DNA of 64,000 nucleotides, from NCBI GenBank assembly GCA_947581805.1, contig CANPVM010000003.1, positions 1-64,000 on the forward strand, in the 5' to 3' direction. Under the pieces are notes generated by a model that worked only from the letters and a program-made list of their open reading frames with translations, searched no databases and was not told where the DNA came from. Below are positions 1-8,845 of this stretch, in pieces (position 1 is the stretch's first letter; each line of letters starts with the position of its first letter). This DNA comes from an uncultured Clostridia bacterium. Its GTDB lineage: Bacteria > Bacillota > Clostridia > TANB77 > CAG-508. A program made the position numbers and the translations under genes.

Positions 1-420
1 GAAGTTCATTGGATGTATTTTCATCTTTTACTATCCAAAGACGAATCCTACAACTCCTTGACTTTGCACAAAGTTTTCGGTTTTCTTCTGTTATTGCAAA
101 GTCTTCTCTTGAGAAAATAGCTTCAAGAACATGATGATCTTGCTTATCTTCATTTGTTACCGCTTCCTCAAGTATTTCGTTAAGAAGTTCATTGGAGGTA
201 TTTTCATCTTCTACTATCCAAAGACGAATCCTCCAACTCCTTGACTTTGCACAAAGTTTTCGGTTTTCTTCTGTTATTGCAAAGTCTTCTCTTGAGAAAA
301 TAGCTACAAGAACTTCAGGATTTAGCGTATCTTCATTTGTTACTTCTTCCTTAAGCATTTCGTTAAGAACTCCATTTGAAGTTTCTTCGTCTTTTGCTAC
401 AAGTAGCCGAATTGATGGAA
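1..420. repeat. 183-bp tandem repeat inside the edge gene
   Basis: Bases 1-183 and 184-366 are two consecutive 183-bp units, nearly identical over their first ~125 bases; a diverged third unit starts at 367. The period is exactly 61 codons, so the reading frame is kept. High DNA identity between neighbouring units suggests recent unit duplication or gene conversion. Confidence 0.9.
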
Positions 421-541
421 ATTGTGACTTAGAAGCATCTTCTCTAAATTCATCTTTTTTTGCTTCATAAAACTTTTTTTGCATTTCTTCTGTAAAATCG
501 TTAAACCTTACCTCAATTCCCTCTACAAACATTGTTTTCAT
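1..541 (-). CDS. Partial repeat protein, open at the left edge
   Basis: An open frame of 180 codons runs from an ATG at 541 off the window edge, so the C-terminus is missing. A perfect AGGAGG lies 7 bases upstream (549-554), which fixes the start. After an acidic N-terminus (begins MKTMFVEGIEVRFNDF) the protein consists of about three units of 61 residues containing motifs such as RLWIVEDENTSNELLNEIL and AIFSREDFAITEENRK. The spacing of 'DENTS-ELL' and 'ED..' motifs recalls leucine-rich-variant or HEAT-like helical repeats, but this is inference. Its one CGG codon (codon 49, in the third repeat) aligns with CGT Arg in the other repeats, so here CGG is read in frame. No function can be assigned. 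Confidence 0.75.
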   Translation of the reverse strand, partial: MKTMFVEGIEVRFNDFTEEMQKKFYEAKKDEFREDASKSQFPSIRLLVAKDEETSNGVLNEMLKEEVTNEDTLNPEVLVAIFSREDFAITEENRKLCAKSRSWRIRLWIVEDENTSNELLNEILEEAVTNEDKQDHHVLEAIFSREDFAITEENRKLCAKSRSCRIRLWIVKDENTSNEL

Positions 542-735
542 ATTATTTCCTCCTATAAAAAAATTTTTTATTCTATGTAGTCTCTCCTTAGATGAAAAAA
601 TAGGATTCTACATTAGTATAATTTAATTATATTACACTTTACATAAATTGTAAATATTTAGCAACAAAATTAAATTAAAGTTTATGAAAAGTAATATTAA
701 TTATAAAGTGATTTTAATTATTTTTCTATATAGAA

Positions 736-763
736 GAACCAGTGGAAATAATTCCACTGGTTC
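736..763. terminator. Perfect 12-bp hairpin between the edge gene and a gene fragment
   Basis: Stem 736-747 pairs perfectly with 752-763 around a 4-base loop. The T-run is poor on both strands, so it may be a weak terminator or processing hairpin. Apart from this and the fragment at 773-898, I see nothing supportable in 542-971. Confidence 0.4.
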
Positions 764-772
764 CTTTGGCTT

Positions 773-898
773 TTAGTATATGATTGCTTTTATTTTTTCC
801 AAACATTCTACTGCTTGGTTTTCATAGGGGAAATAGTCTTTTAGCATTTCTAACATTTGCTTGTTCTTTTCCTTATTGGAAAGTCAACCTTTTTTCAT
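773..898 (-). pseudogene. Short decayed coding remnant
   Basis: Reading from an ATG at 898, four codons are followed by TGA, then 36 clean codons (SNKEKNKQMLEMLKDYFPYE and onward) to a TAA at 773. The helical, charged text after the stop looks coding, so this is probably the tail of a degraded gene. The stop is TGA and not the CGG type seen elsewhere in the window. No family recognised. Confidence 0.35.
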
Positions 899-971
899 TA
901 AAGTTAGTGTAAAAAGTAATCTTTTACCACACTTGATTACATCTGTTTTTTTCTCCGTCCCCAAAAATAAG

Positions 972-1661
972 TTATTTACAAAATCTATGATTTCCTATGG
1001 TTACGGTTGTTGGTCTTGACCAAATCCATTTATTAGTTGCGGTATTTGGGTTAAAGTAATAAATGGCACCATAGGATGGGTCCCAACCGTTTAGAGCATC
1101 TTGTGCTGCTTTTGTTGCTGTGCTACCTGGAGCTAAGTTAATTTGTCCATCACTTACTGCATCAAATGCTCCTGCTTGGTAAATTACTCCTGCTATGGTG
1201 TTAGGAAAGCTTGAACTTTTTACTCTATTTAGTACAACGGCGGCTACTGCTACCTGACCTGTATATGGTTCTCCTCTTGCTTCTCCGTGTACTAATCTTG
1301 CTAATAAATTTACATTGTTGGAATTACTAGAAGAACTCGAACTAGAAGAAGATGTATAAATTCCCATTGCTTGCAAGGTTTTGGTTCCTGCGATGCCATC
1401 TGCTGTTAGCCCATTTTTTCTTTGAAAGTATTTTACAGCAGCTAATGTTTGACTTCCATATATGCCATCTACACTTCCATTGTAATAACCCCAACGCTTT
1501 AATTTTGTTTGTATTTGTATTACTTCATTTCCTCTTGAACCATATTTTGAAAGTGCTTGTACTTCTTCATTTCTAATAAAAATATGATAAGAAATAAAAA
1601 TGGCAAATAATATGCTTATTATAATAATTGGTTTTATCTTCTTTTTTATTTTTATTCTCAT
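972..1661 (-). CDS. sleB: Spore cortex-lytic enzyme SleB
   Basis: A 229-residue protein with an N-terminal membrane/signal segment (residues ~11-28), a peptidoglycan-binding domain (~38-98, 'GYYNGSVDGIYGSQTLAAVK'), a serine linker (~104-113) and a C-terminal SleB/Hydrolase_2 catalytic domain (~118-229). The catalytic glutamate lies in LVHGEARGEPYTGQVAVAAV, followed by VLNRVKS. SleB is the lytic transglycosylase that degrades the muramic-lactam-modified spore cortex during germination. Length and domain order are normal. It stands alone, without the usual downstream ypeB, which is common in Clostridia. Confidence 0.93.
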   Translation of the reverse strand: MRIKIKKKIKPIIIISILFAIFISYHIFIRNEEVQALSKYGSRGNEVIQIQTKLKRWGYYNGSVDGIYGSQTLAAVKYFQRKNGLTADGIAGTKTLQAMGIYTSSSSSSSSSNSNNVNLLARLVHGEARGEPYTGQVAVAAVVLNRVKSSSFPNTIAGVIYQAGAFDAVSDGQINLAPGSTATKAAQDALNGWDPSYGAIYYFNPNTATNKWIWSRPTTVTIGNHRFCK

Positions 1662-1720
1662 AAAAATTCCACCTCATTTGAAGTTATTTTCTCCAAATTT
1701 GGTGGTTTTATACAATTTCA

Positions 1721-3325
1721 TTATTTATTTACATTTTTAGCAGCTTTCACTAAAGCTACAAATAGTGGTGCTGGTCTATCTGGTCTTGATTTAAATTCTG
1801 GATGGAATTGTCCTGCTATAAAGAATGGATGGTCTTTTAACTCTACCATTTCTACTAACATGCCATCTGGTGATGTTCCAGATGCTATTAGTCCCGCTTC
1901 TTCCATTTGCTCACGATATGTATTATTGTACTCAAAACGATGGCGATGTCTTTCTTCTATATCGGTTGTTTTATATATTTTTTCTGCCAAGCTTCCTTTT
2001 TTAATAACACAAGGATAGCTTCCAAGTCGCATTGTTCCGCCTTTTTTTGTAATTACTTTTTGGTCTTTCATAATGTGAATAACCGGATTTTGGCATTCTG
2101 GGTTGAATTCTTCTGAGTTTGCATCTTCTAATTTTAATACATTTCTTGCAAATTCTACTACTGCCATTTGCATTCCTAAACAAATTCCTAAAAATGGAAT
2201 GTTGTTTTCTCTTGCATAACGTATTGTTTCTATTTTTCCTTGCACGCCTCTATTTCCAAAGCCGCCTGGTACAATAATACCATCTAGCCCTGCTAATTTT
2301 TCTTTTGCATTTTCTTTAGTGATTTCTTCTGAATCAATATATTTTATTTGTATTTTTACTCCATTTTCAAAACCTGCATGTCTTAAACTTTCTGCTACTG
2401 ATAAATACGAATCTTCTAATCTTACATATTTTCCAACTATAGCAATAGTTACTTTTTTGTCTGTTACATTGTTGATTTTTTCTACTAGTTTTTCCCACTC
2501 TTGGTTATTTGGCTGTTCTTTGTCTAATCTTAAGTGTTTACATGCTTGAAGTGCTAGTCCTTCTTTTTCTAACATTAAAGGTACTTCATATAAGCAAGAA
2601 GCCGTTCTATTTGCAATAATATTTTCTTTTCTTACATTACAGAATAGCGCCATTTTTTCTCTTAAGTTCTCTGGAATTTCATTTTCTGAACGACATACTA
2701 AAATATCTGGCTTAATTCCAAAAGATTGTAGTTCTTTTACAGAGTGTTGTGTTGGCTTCGATTTTAGTTCATTAGAACCATGTATATATGGAAGAAGTGT
2801 TACGTGAATATATAGTACATCTTCTGGAGCATTTTCAATTCCTACTTGGCGAATAGCTTCTATTAAAGATAAACCTTCAATATCTCCTACTGTTCCGCCT
2901 AATTCTGAAATCACGATATCAACATCGGTATCTTCAAAAGCATAGATTTTTTCTTTTATGGCGTTGGTAATGTGAGGAATTACTTGTACTGTCTTGCCTA
3001 AATAGTCTCCCCTTCTTTCTCTATCTAATACTTCCTGATAGATTTTTCCCATAGTTATACTTGAATTTTTACTTAAATTTTCATCTGTGAATCTTTCATA
3101 ATGCCCTAAATCTAAATCTGTTTCTGCTCCATCATCTGTTACGAATACTTCTCCATGTTCGTAAGGGCTCATAGTTCCTGGGTCTACATTTATATAAGGG
3201 TCAAATTTTTGATTGACTACCTTATAACCTCTGTTTTTTAGAAGTCTTCCTAAAGATGCTGCTGTAATTCCTTTTCCAAGTCCTGATACAACTCCTCCTG
3301 TGACAAAAATGTACTTTGTTTTCAT
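1721..3325 (-). CDS. pyrG: CTP synthase
   Basis: 534 residues: N-terminal synthetase domain beginning [20 protein letters not shown] (P-loop) and a C-terminal class I glutamine amidotransferase domain with nucleophile motif GICLGMQ and the C-terminal His-x-Glu in [11 protein letters not shown]. It makes CTP from UTP, ATP and glutamine, the last step of pyrimidine synthesis. The start is set at 3325, where GGAGG lies 7 bases upstream; a longer in-frame extension to 3376 runs into the leader terminator and is rejected. It has its own promoter and a leader terminator, suggesting attenuation control as in other Gram-positive pyrG genes. Confidence 0.97.
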   Translation of the reverse strand: MKTKYIFVTGGVVSGLGKGITAASLGRLLKNRGYKVVNQKFDPYINVDPGTMSPYEHGEVFVTDDGAETDLDLGHYERFTDENLSKNSSITMGKIYQEVLDRERRGDYLGKTVQVIPHITNAIKEKIYAFEDTDVDIVISELGGTVGDIEGLSLIEAIRQVGIENAPEDVLYIHVTLLPYIHGSNELKSKPTQHSVKELQSFGIKPDILVCRSENEIPENLREKMALFCNVRKENIIANRTASCLYEVPLMLEKEGLALQACKHLRLDKEQPNNQEWEKLVEKINNVTDKKVTIAIVGKYVRLEDSYLSVAESLRHAGFENGVKIQIKYIDSEEITKENAKEKLAGLDGIIVPGGFGNRGVQGKIETIRYARENNIPFLGICLGMQMAVVEFARNVLKLEDANSEEFNPECQNPVIHIMKDQKVITKKGGTMRLGSYPCVIKKGSLAEKIYKTTDIEERHRHRFEYNNTYREQMEEAGLIASGTSPDGMLVEMVELKDHPFFIAGQFHPEFKSRPDRPAPLFVALVKAAKNVNK

Positions 3326-3353
3326 GTTTCTTCCTCCATTTATTTCCTTATAA

Positions 3354-3404
3354 AACAAAAAAAGATTAAAAAGCAAACCAAAAAATGCGGTTTTTTTTTA
3401 ATCT
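3354..3404 (-). terminator. pyrG leader terminator/attenuator
   Basis: In the transcribed leader upstream of pyrG the bases at 3404-3400 and on (AGATTAAAAA...) pair with TTTTTAATCT ending at 3363, with an inner AAACC/GGTTT pairing, followed by a run of six U. It ends about 30 bases before the pyrG start. Gram-positive pyrG genes are known to be controlled by such a leader terminator; the usual initial G-run at the transcript start is not obvious here. Confidence 0.6.
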
Positions 3405-3429
3405 ATTCTTTATTTGTTCTATTGTATTT

Positions 3430-3458
3430 ATCTTATCATTAATATTTTTTATGTGCAA
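3430..3458 (-). promoter_or_regulatory. pyrG promoter (sigma-A type)
   Basis: On the minus strand TTGCAC (-35, 3458-3453), a 17-base spacer and TAAGAT (-10, 3435-3430) precede the leader terminator. Transcription should start near 3423. Confidence 0.6.
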
Positions 3459-3565
3459 TATTTTTTTACAATTTTTTTAATTATTTTCATTTTTTTACAG
3501 AATTACATTTAATTTTTCACTTGACGATTTACATTTTTACATATTATTTTGTTATTACGAATGGA

Positions 3566-3598
3566 AAAACAGTGCCTATTTAAAATAGACACTGTTTT
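3566..3598 (-). terminator. Terminator of ddh
   Basis: A 16-bp stem (AAAACAGTG..., one G-U pair) lies immediately after the ddh stop and is followed by a T-rich stretch on the minus strand. Confidence 0.8.
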
Positions 3599-3603
3599 CT
3601 TTG

Positions 3604-4593
3604 TTATAACAGATGTTTCAGCAATTCTTCTCTGTTTTTAGGAGATAAGTAAATCGGCGGAACATCCCACACCGTTCTTGCACCCACAGAATTAATAAAC
3701 CCTGTTTTATTCATTTTGTAAGCTGCTCTTGCATAAGCAAGAAGTACCGATGAGGTAAACTCCGGATTTGACTCCAAGTTTAACGAAAATTCCATGAGTT
3801 GTTTCGTATTTTCGCCTGTTTTTCCACTACGAATTACGAAACCTCCATGAGGCATGCCAGAATGCTGTGCTTTGAGTTCTTCTTCTGAAATGAAATGTAC
3901 GATGGTATCGTTGTCTGCAAAGTAATTGGGCATAGTTACAATTGCCTGCTCAATTTTTTCTTTGTCTGCTCCTTCTTCGGCTACAACATAGCATTCTCTT
4001 ACATGTTTCTGTCTGGTAGTAAGCTCAGGATTTTCTCCATTTCTTACTCTTTCTACAGCCTCCTCAATGGGCACTGTATACTGTACTGCATTTTTTACTC
4101 CCGGAATACGGCGAATAGCATTGGAATGCCCTTGGCTAACACCTCTTCCCCAGAAAGTATAAGTATTACCTTCCGGCAGACAAACTTCGCCATACAGCCT
4201 TAAAATAGAAAACAAGCCTGGATCCCAACCAACAGAAATGATAGAAAGGTTTCCTGCTTCACAGTCGACCTCATTTACTTTTTCATAATATTCCGGTATT
4301 TTAGCATGTGTATCGAAGCTATCTACGGTGTTAAAATACTTGGCAAACATGGGAACCTGTTCTTCCAAATCGTTGGCAGAACCGCCGCACATTACCACAA
4401 CATCAATATCATTTTTATACTGTTCTATGTTTTCCATAGAAAGTACTTTTGATGTTGTGTTTAAGTCTTCTTTCGGCCGCCTGGAAAAAATGCCTACCAA
4501 CTCCATGCCAGGATTCTGCGCAATTGCTTTTTCTACGCCTTTGCCTAAATTGCCATAGCCACAAATTGCAATCCGAATTTTGCTACTTTCCAT
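3604..4593 (-). CDS. ddh: meso-Diaminopimelate D-dehydrogenase
   Basis: 329 residues with an N-terminal Rossmann domain (IRIAICGYGNLGKGVEKAIA) and the NADPH-binding FSRRP motif, then the DAP-dehydrogenase fold ('GWDPGLFS', 'WGRGVSQGHSNAIRRIPGVK'). It makes meso-DAP in one step from tetrahydrodipicolinate for lysine and peptidoglycan. Start at 4593 is preceded by AGAGAGG; the extension to 4617 is less likely. Base use is unlike the neighbours: visibly GC-richer, with CCG, GCC and CGG codons. It holds two in-frame CGG codons, at KIRIA and FSRRP, where Arg is expected. This suggests recent horizontal acquisition. Confidence 0.93.
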   Translation of the reverse strand: MESSKIRIAICGYGNLGKGVEKAIAQNPGMELVGIFSRRPKEDLNTTSKVLSMENIEQYKNDIDVVVMCGGSANDLEEQVPMFAKYFNTVDSFDTHAKIPEYYEKVNEVDCEAGNLSIISVGWDPGLFSILRLYGEVCLPEGNTYTFWGRGVSQGHSNAIRRIPGVKNAVQYTVPIEEAVERVRNGENPELTTRQKHVRECYVVAEEGADKEKIEQAIVTMPNYFADNDTIVHFISEEELKAQHSGMPHGGFVIRSGKTGENTKQLMEFSLNLESNPEFTSSVLLAYARAAYKMNKTGFINSVGARTVWDVPPIYLSPKNREELLKHLL

Positions 4594-4747
4594 CTTTTTT
4601 CCTCTCTTTCTTTGCATAAAATAATTATTTTTTTGCTACTACTTAGAAATTTTCCTAATGTTATGCTATTATATAACACCTTTTTATTTATGTCAATCTA
4701 TGTTATAAAAGTTTTTATTAAAATTTGTAGTATTTTTTTTATTTGTT

Positions 4748-4756
4748 TGATATACT
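4748..4756 (+). promoter_or_regulatory. Extended -10 promoter of the phosphorylase gene
   Basis: TG at 4748 followed by TATACT (4751-4756), about 27 bases before the start codon; no good -35. Confidence 0.4.
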
Positions 4757-4782
4757 ATAGAAAAATAAAGGAGGATTTATAT

Positions 4783-5505
4783 ATGACCCCACATAATGAA
4801 GCAAAAAAAGAAGATATTGCAAATATTGTTATTATGCCCGGAGACCCACTTCGTGCTAAATATATTGCAGAGAATTTTTTAGATGATGCTAAACTTGTTA
4901 ATTCTGTTCGTAATATGTATGCTTATACTGGAAATTATAAAGGAAAAAGAGTAACTGTTATGGCTTCTGGCATGGGAATGCCAAGTATGGCTATATATAG
5001 TTATGAATTATACAAATTTTATGATGTAGATACTATTATTCGTATTGGCTCTTGTGGTGCTTACAATAAGAATTTAAAACTATTTGACATTATTCTTTCT
5101 GAAAAATGTTTTACAGAAGGAAACTTTGCCTTAACTTTTCATAACGAAATTTGCCATATTGTCGAATCTAATAATGAGTTAAATAAAGTCATTGAAGAAA
5201 CAGCAAAAGAAAAACAAATTCATGTGGTAAAAGGAAATACCGTTTGTGCTGAATTTTTTGATGTGTATTTTGAAGATATCAACCAATTTTTATCTAGAAT
5301 TCCAAAAGATTTTGAGCCAATTGGAGCAGAAATGGAAGCCTTTGCCCTATTTTATATTGCAAAAGTCTTAAACAAAAAAGCTTCTTGCTTAATGAGTGTA
5401 GTAGATTCCAAATATATAGATGAAGTAGCTACTCCAGAGCAAAGAGAAACTGGCTTGAAAGATATGATTTTGCTTGCTTTAGAAAGTGCTTTAAAACTAA
5501 GTTAA
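4783..5505 (+). CDS. deoD: Purine nucleoside phosphorylase, DeoD type
   Basis: 240 residues of the PNP/UDP phosphorylase family: phosphate-binding start NIVIMPGDPLRAKYIAENFL, substrate motif RIGSCGAYNKNLKLFDII, and the conserved EMEAFALFYIA near residue 185. DeoD-type enzymes are hexamers that split purine (deoxy)nucleosides with phosphate for salvage. Start at 4783 has GGAGG 8 bases upstream; an upstream extension has no ribosome site and spans the promoter. Transcribed divergently from ddh. Confidence 0.93.
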   Translation: MTPHNEAKKEDIANIVIMPGDPLRAKYIAENFLDDAKLVNSVRNMYAYTGNYKGKRVTVMASGMGMPSMAIYSYELYKFYDVDTIIRIGSCGAYNKNLKLFDIILSEKCFTEGNFALTFHNEICHIVESNNELNKVIEETAKEKQIHVVKGNTVCAEFFDVYFEDINQFLSRIPKDFEPIGAEMEAFALFYIAKVLNKKASCLMSVVDSKYIDEVATPEQRETGLKDMILLALESALKLS

Positions 5506-5514
5506 GACTTAGCA

Positions 5515-5563
5515 AAAAGTAAGGTACCTATGCATTATAAACACATGGGTACCTTACTTTTTT
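5515..5563. terminator. Bidirectional terminator between deoD and greA
   Basis: A long stem, AAAAAGTAAGGTACC...GGTACCTTACTTTTTT, sits between the convergent stops of deoD (5505) and greA (5578), with T-runs on both strands. Confidence 0.85.
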
Positions 5564-5577
5564 TCGCTTTTTATTTA

Positions 5578-6057
5578 TTATTTTGTAATCGATAAAACTT
5601 TATATTTAATAACACCTGCTGGTGCATTTACTTCTACAATTTGGTTCTTTTTTGCTCCCATTAGTGCTGCACCAATAGGAGATTCATTTGAAATTTTATT
5701 TTGTGATAAATCTACCTCTGTAGAACCAACAATGGTATATGTTTCTTCTTCTTCATATTCTAAATCAAATACCTTTACTACATTACCTACTTGTACTGTT
5801 TTTGTATCAATTTCAGATTCATCTATAATTTTAGCATAACGTATTTTATTTTCTAAATCTGCAATTTTTGCTTCGTTTTCTGCTTGTGCTGTTTTTGCTT
5901 CATCATATTCAGAATTTTCTGATAAGTCACCAAAACCTAGGGCCACTTTAATGCGTTCTGCTACTTCTGCCCTTTTTTCTGTTCTTAAATAATCTAATTC
6001 TTTTTCTAATTTATCATATCCTTCTTGTGTTAATAACACTTCTTTATTTTCTTCCAT
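5578..6057 (-). CDS. greA: Transcription elongation factor GreA
   Basis: 159 residues: N-terminal coiled coil (LTQEGYDKLEKELDYLRTEK, acidic tip DLSENSEYDEAK) and the C-terminal FKBP-like GreA domain ending VNAPAGVIKYKVLSI. GreA enters the RNA polymerase secondary channel and stimulates cleavage of backtracked transcripts. Normal family length; AAGGAGGAAGG upstream of the start. Confidence 0.96.
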   Translation of the reverse strand: MEENKEVLLTQEGYDKLEKELDYLRTEKRAEVAERIKVALGFGDLSENSEYDEAKTAQAENEAKIADLENKIRYAKIIDESEIDTKTVQVGNVVKVFDLEYEEEETYTIVGSTEVDLSQNKISNESPIGAALMGAKKNQIVEVNAPAGVIKYKVLSITK

Positions 6058-6106
6058 TGTCCTTCCTCCTTATAATAAGTGTTTTTTATTGCCTATTTAT
6101 ATTAAT

Positions 6107-7021
6107 CTAGTTTTTTTCATTTGTCAATATTTTTTGCCAATTTCGTAGTTCTTTTTGAACAATTTTTCCATGATTTCCATATAAACTTACTATTTTTATT
6201 TTTTCTGCATTTATTTTTCCTTCTTGCAGACTCTCATATAACTGTAGTTGAGTAAATGCTTTTTCTAAGCTTTTTTCCTGTTTTACTTTTCTATTCTCTT
6301 CTAATGTAATTTCAATATCTTGTACAATAATGCCATTAAAACTCTTCATATTTGACAGTTTTTCTTGTGTCGTATTAATAATGACACTATCTCGAAAAAT
6401 GGAATACTCCATTAGTTCTTCTTTTGAAAAGTCTAAATTAATGATGATTTTTGCTTTTTTTAAGCTTTTCTTTTTATTGTTAGCAACACTGGCGACAATT
6501 CCCTGTTCTTGCATCATTTCTTCTAATGCTTTATATTTTTCAACTTCTTTTGTAATAATATTCACTGTTTTTACTTTTGTGGCTAATTTTTGAATTACTG
6601 CTATATTTTCCTGTTTATATTTATTTGCTAAAAAGTAAATATCTTGTAAAGCCATTGGCTCTTCTTCTAAAATTTCTCTGATGATGTTTTCTAAAGAAGC
6701 TAAATACATTATTTTTCCAGTCACAATTTTATATTCTTTAAAATAAGGAGCATATGGTTTTAGTTTATGAGATAAAACAATTTGTAATTTTTGCGTTTGT
6801 GTCTTCTCTTTTTCTAGCTTTTTTCTTATTCTATTATAAATATTTTCTTTTTCTATATTAGGAATTATATAAATCTTCCTATTTTCTTCTATCTTTTTTA
6901 CTATAATATAATTTAATTTTTCAATTAAGTAATATAAGCACTTTTTTGCCCATTGTGGCATATTTTGAATTTTTACTAGTTCTTCCTCTTTGTCCCATTC
7001 TTTTAAATAAATTGTAATCAT
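6107..7021 (-). CDS. Uncharacterised protein, possible Rossmann-like core
   Basis: 304 residues, lysine-rich, no signal peptide. No family is recognised. The centre (~125-235) alternates short hydrophobic strands and helices: 'MALQDIYFLANKYKQENIAV', 'VKTVNIITKEVEKYKAL', 'KKAKIIINLDFSKEEL', 'SVIINTTQEKLSNMKSFNGI', which resembles a nucleotide-binding Rossmann-like fold without a classic glycine loop. It lies between greA and a GH18 protein in the same direction, 46 bases upstream of greA, so the two may be co-transcribed. Function unknown. Confidence 0.75.
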   Translation of the reverse strand: MITIYLKEWDKEEELVKIQNMPQWAKKCLYYLIEKLNYIIVKKIEENRKIYIIPNIEKENIYNRIRKKLEKEKTQTQKLQIVLSHKLKPYAPYFKEYKIVTGKIMYLASLENIIREILEEEPMALQDIYFLANKYKQENIAVIQKLATKVKTVNIITKEVEKYKALEEMMQEQGIVASVANNKKKSLKKAKIIINLDFSKEELMEYSIFRDSVIINTTQEKLSNMKSFNGIIVQDIEITLEENRKVKQEKSLEKAFTQLQLYESLQEGKINAEKIKIVSLYGNHGKIVQKELRNWQKILTNEKN

Positions 7022-7022
7022 A

Positions 7023-7066
7023 AAAACACCTACCTATAACTTGTTTTACATTATATGTAGGTGTTT
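7023..7066 (-). terminator. Terminator after the GH18 gene
   Basis: AAACACCTAC... pairs with ...GTAGGTGTTT across a 20-base loop; the U-run overlaps the start of the next minus-strand gene (7021). Confidence 0.6.
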
Positions 7067-7080
7067 GTCTTCTATTCCTA

Positions 7081-8757
7081 TTATTTTAATTCTTTTTCAA
7101 TTATATCCCAAATCTGAGCTGTTTCAAAATCCTTTTGCCAATATGCTGCTCCAGCTAAATCATATTGTTTCATTAAATTAATTTTTGCTTTAATAGATTC
7201 TTCTTCTTCTAGCCACATTTTATAAGTTGTATTGTTTCTTTGGTATTCTACATAGTATTGCTTTAAATCTTCATTCCATACTTTTTCTATGTCCGTTGGA
7301 AGAGTTTTGTTTATACTTTTCATTAAAACAACTTCACTACTTACACTATCTCCCGTTTCTTTCCATAGTCTTGTATAGAATGGCATTCCTAAAATTAATT
7401 TACTGCTATCAACTTCTTCTCTTTCTATAAATTTTTTAATACCTGTTTCTACCCAATTAGCTCCTGCTGTGGTTCCTGCTTTTTTTGAAGAAGTTCCATA
7501 TTGATCATATGCCATAAAGATTAAATAATCTGCTACTTTTCCTAACTTGTGTCGATTATAACATTCTGACCAATCTTCACTACCATCTGGTGCTGTTACA
7601 TCAACAGAAAGTACTTTACCATATTCTCTTAATCTTGGAGCAAGTTCAATAATAAATTGTGAAAACATATCTCTATTGGAAACTTTGATGTACTCAAAAT
7701 CGATATTAATTCCATCTAGTTGATATTTTAATGTAAGATTAACAATATTATTAATTAATTTTTCTCTTAATTTATAATCATTTAGTATTTCTGTAGTGGT
7801 GTCTTGAATATCAGGAGAACAACTATTAGAAACAATTGCCCATATTTTATACCCATTATTATGAGCCCATTTAATATATTCTTCTCCTTTTGCCCCAATT
7901 TTGACATTTAACTCGCCTTTTCCTAAATTAACTAAATCAGCAAATGATGGAGAAATTACATTAATTCCGTTAATAGTAGTACCTGTGCGGTCTGGCACTG
8001 CACTTGTGTAATAATCCCAAACTAAACTAATTTTTCCTTCTATTGGTTTTACTGGTTCCATATTCTCACGAACTTGATATAAATTTGTAATATCTTTTGT
8101 ATAACCTATTTCTCCTAAACTAGTTCTTACTTTATTCCATCCATTCTGTACTTCTTCAATTACAATAATACTATCTCCTTTTTTTACTTTATCTACTGTT
8201 TTTGAAAAAATGGTTGGTTTATATTTGATTGATGTATCTTTGGAAGCATTCGCTTTTGTTTGCTCTCTATCAATAGAATCAATGGTTAGTATATTACTTT
8301 CTTTTTTATAATTTACTTCTACATTATAAACATCTTTTAATTCTGAAAAAGGTACATATAATTCGTCCTCTTTTTTGGTTGCTGCACCATAAATTTTTAC
8401 TTTACTGCTGTTCACATACATTTCTTTCTTTTCTAATGGTAATACGGCAAGCTTTGTAGAAGAAGTCGTAATTATTTGATTATATTGATTATCATAAAAA
8501 ATATCTTCATCAAAGAAATTTCCAATGTCTTTTGTAGAAAGATAAACAATTTCATTTTCATCTACATAAGCATCAAGTTTCATGCTGTCTGTCACATCAT
8601 TATTATTAATAATAACTTCTATTTTTCCTGTTGCTTTTTTTCTTATATAATTTGGTGCTAAATTAATAATGATAGCAATTACTATCATAAAAATAGCTAC
8701 AATGGCTAATTTCATGCCCCATTTTGAATTTTCTTTTTTTTCTCTTTTGGCTCTCAT
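7081..8757 (-). CDS. Membrane-anchored GH18-type glycoside hydrolase with stress-protein-like N-terminus
   Basis: 558 residues. An N-terminal membrane helix (~16-34) is followed by a copper-amine-oxidase-N-like/stalk domain (~45-160), an SH3-like stretch (~180-225, 'VKKGDSIIVIEEVQNGWNKV') and a GH18 barrel (~240-558). The catalytic strand LDGINIDFEYI supplies the DxxDxDxE signature (acid Glu present). Related clostridial and bacillar proteins act on peptidoglycan or spore cortex GlcNAc, and SH3/LysM-GH18 proteins are often spore-associated; that role is inference. Start ATG at 8757 after GGAG. Confidence 0.85.
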   Translation of the reverse strand: MRAKREKKENSKWGMKLAIVAIFMIVIAIIINLAPNYIRKKATGKIEVIINNNDVTDSMKLDAYVDENEIVYLSTKDIGNFFDEDIFYDNQYNQIITTSSTKLAVLPLEKKEMYVNSSKVKIYGAATKKEDELYVPFSELKDVYNVEVNYKKESNILTIDSIDREQTKANASKDTSIKYKPTIFSKTVDKVKKGDSIIVIEEVQNGWNKVRTSLGEIGYTKDITNLYQVRENMEPVKPIEGKISLVWDYYTSAVPDRTGTTINGINVISPSFADLVNLGKGELNVKIGAKGEEYIKWAHNNGYKIWAIVSNSCSPDIQDTTTEILNDYKLREKLINNIVNLTLKYQLDGINIDFEYIKVSNRDMFSQFIIELAPRLREYGKVLSVDVTAPDGSEDWSECYNRHKLGKVADYLIFMAYDQYGTSSKKAGTTAGANWVETGIKKFIEREEVDSSKLILGMPFYTRLWKETGDSVSSEVVLMKSINKTLPTDIEKVWNEDLKQYYVEYQRNNTTYKMWLEEEESIKAKINLMKQYDLAGAAYWQKDFETAQIWDIIEKELK

Positions 8758-8845
8758 ATTGACTCCTTTTTTTATTTCAATTTGTTATTTCTATCTTATC
8801 TTATCTTTTTCGACTTTTCAAGTTTTTTTCTTTTTATTTAAGAAA

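Noticed and set aside
773..898. Selenocysteine at the TGA in the small remnant
   Set aside because: No selenoprotein family resemblance and no SECIS-like hairpin after the TGA; decay is simpler.
1352..1576. Long open frames antisense to sleB and many other genes
   Set aside because: Low-complexity, Phe/Leu-rich translations without ribosome sites; they are shadows of the opposite coding strand.
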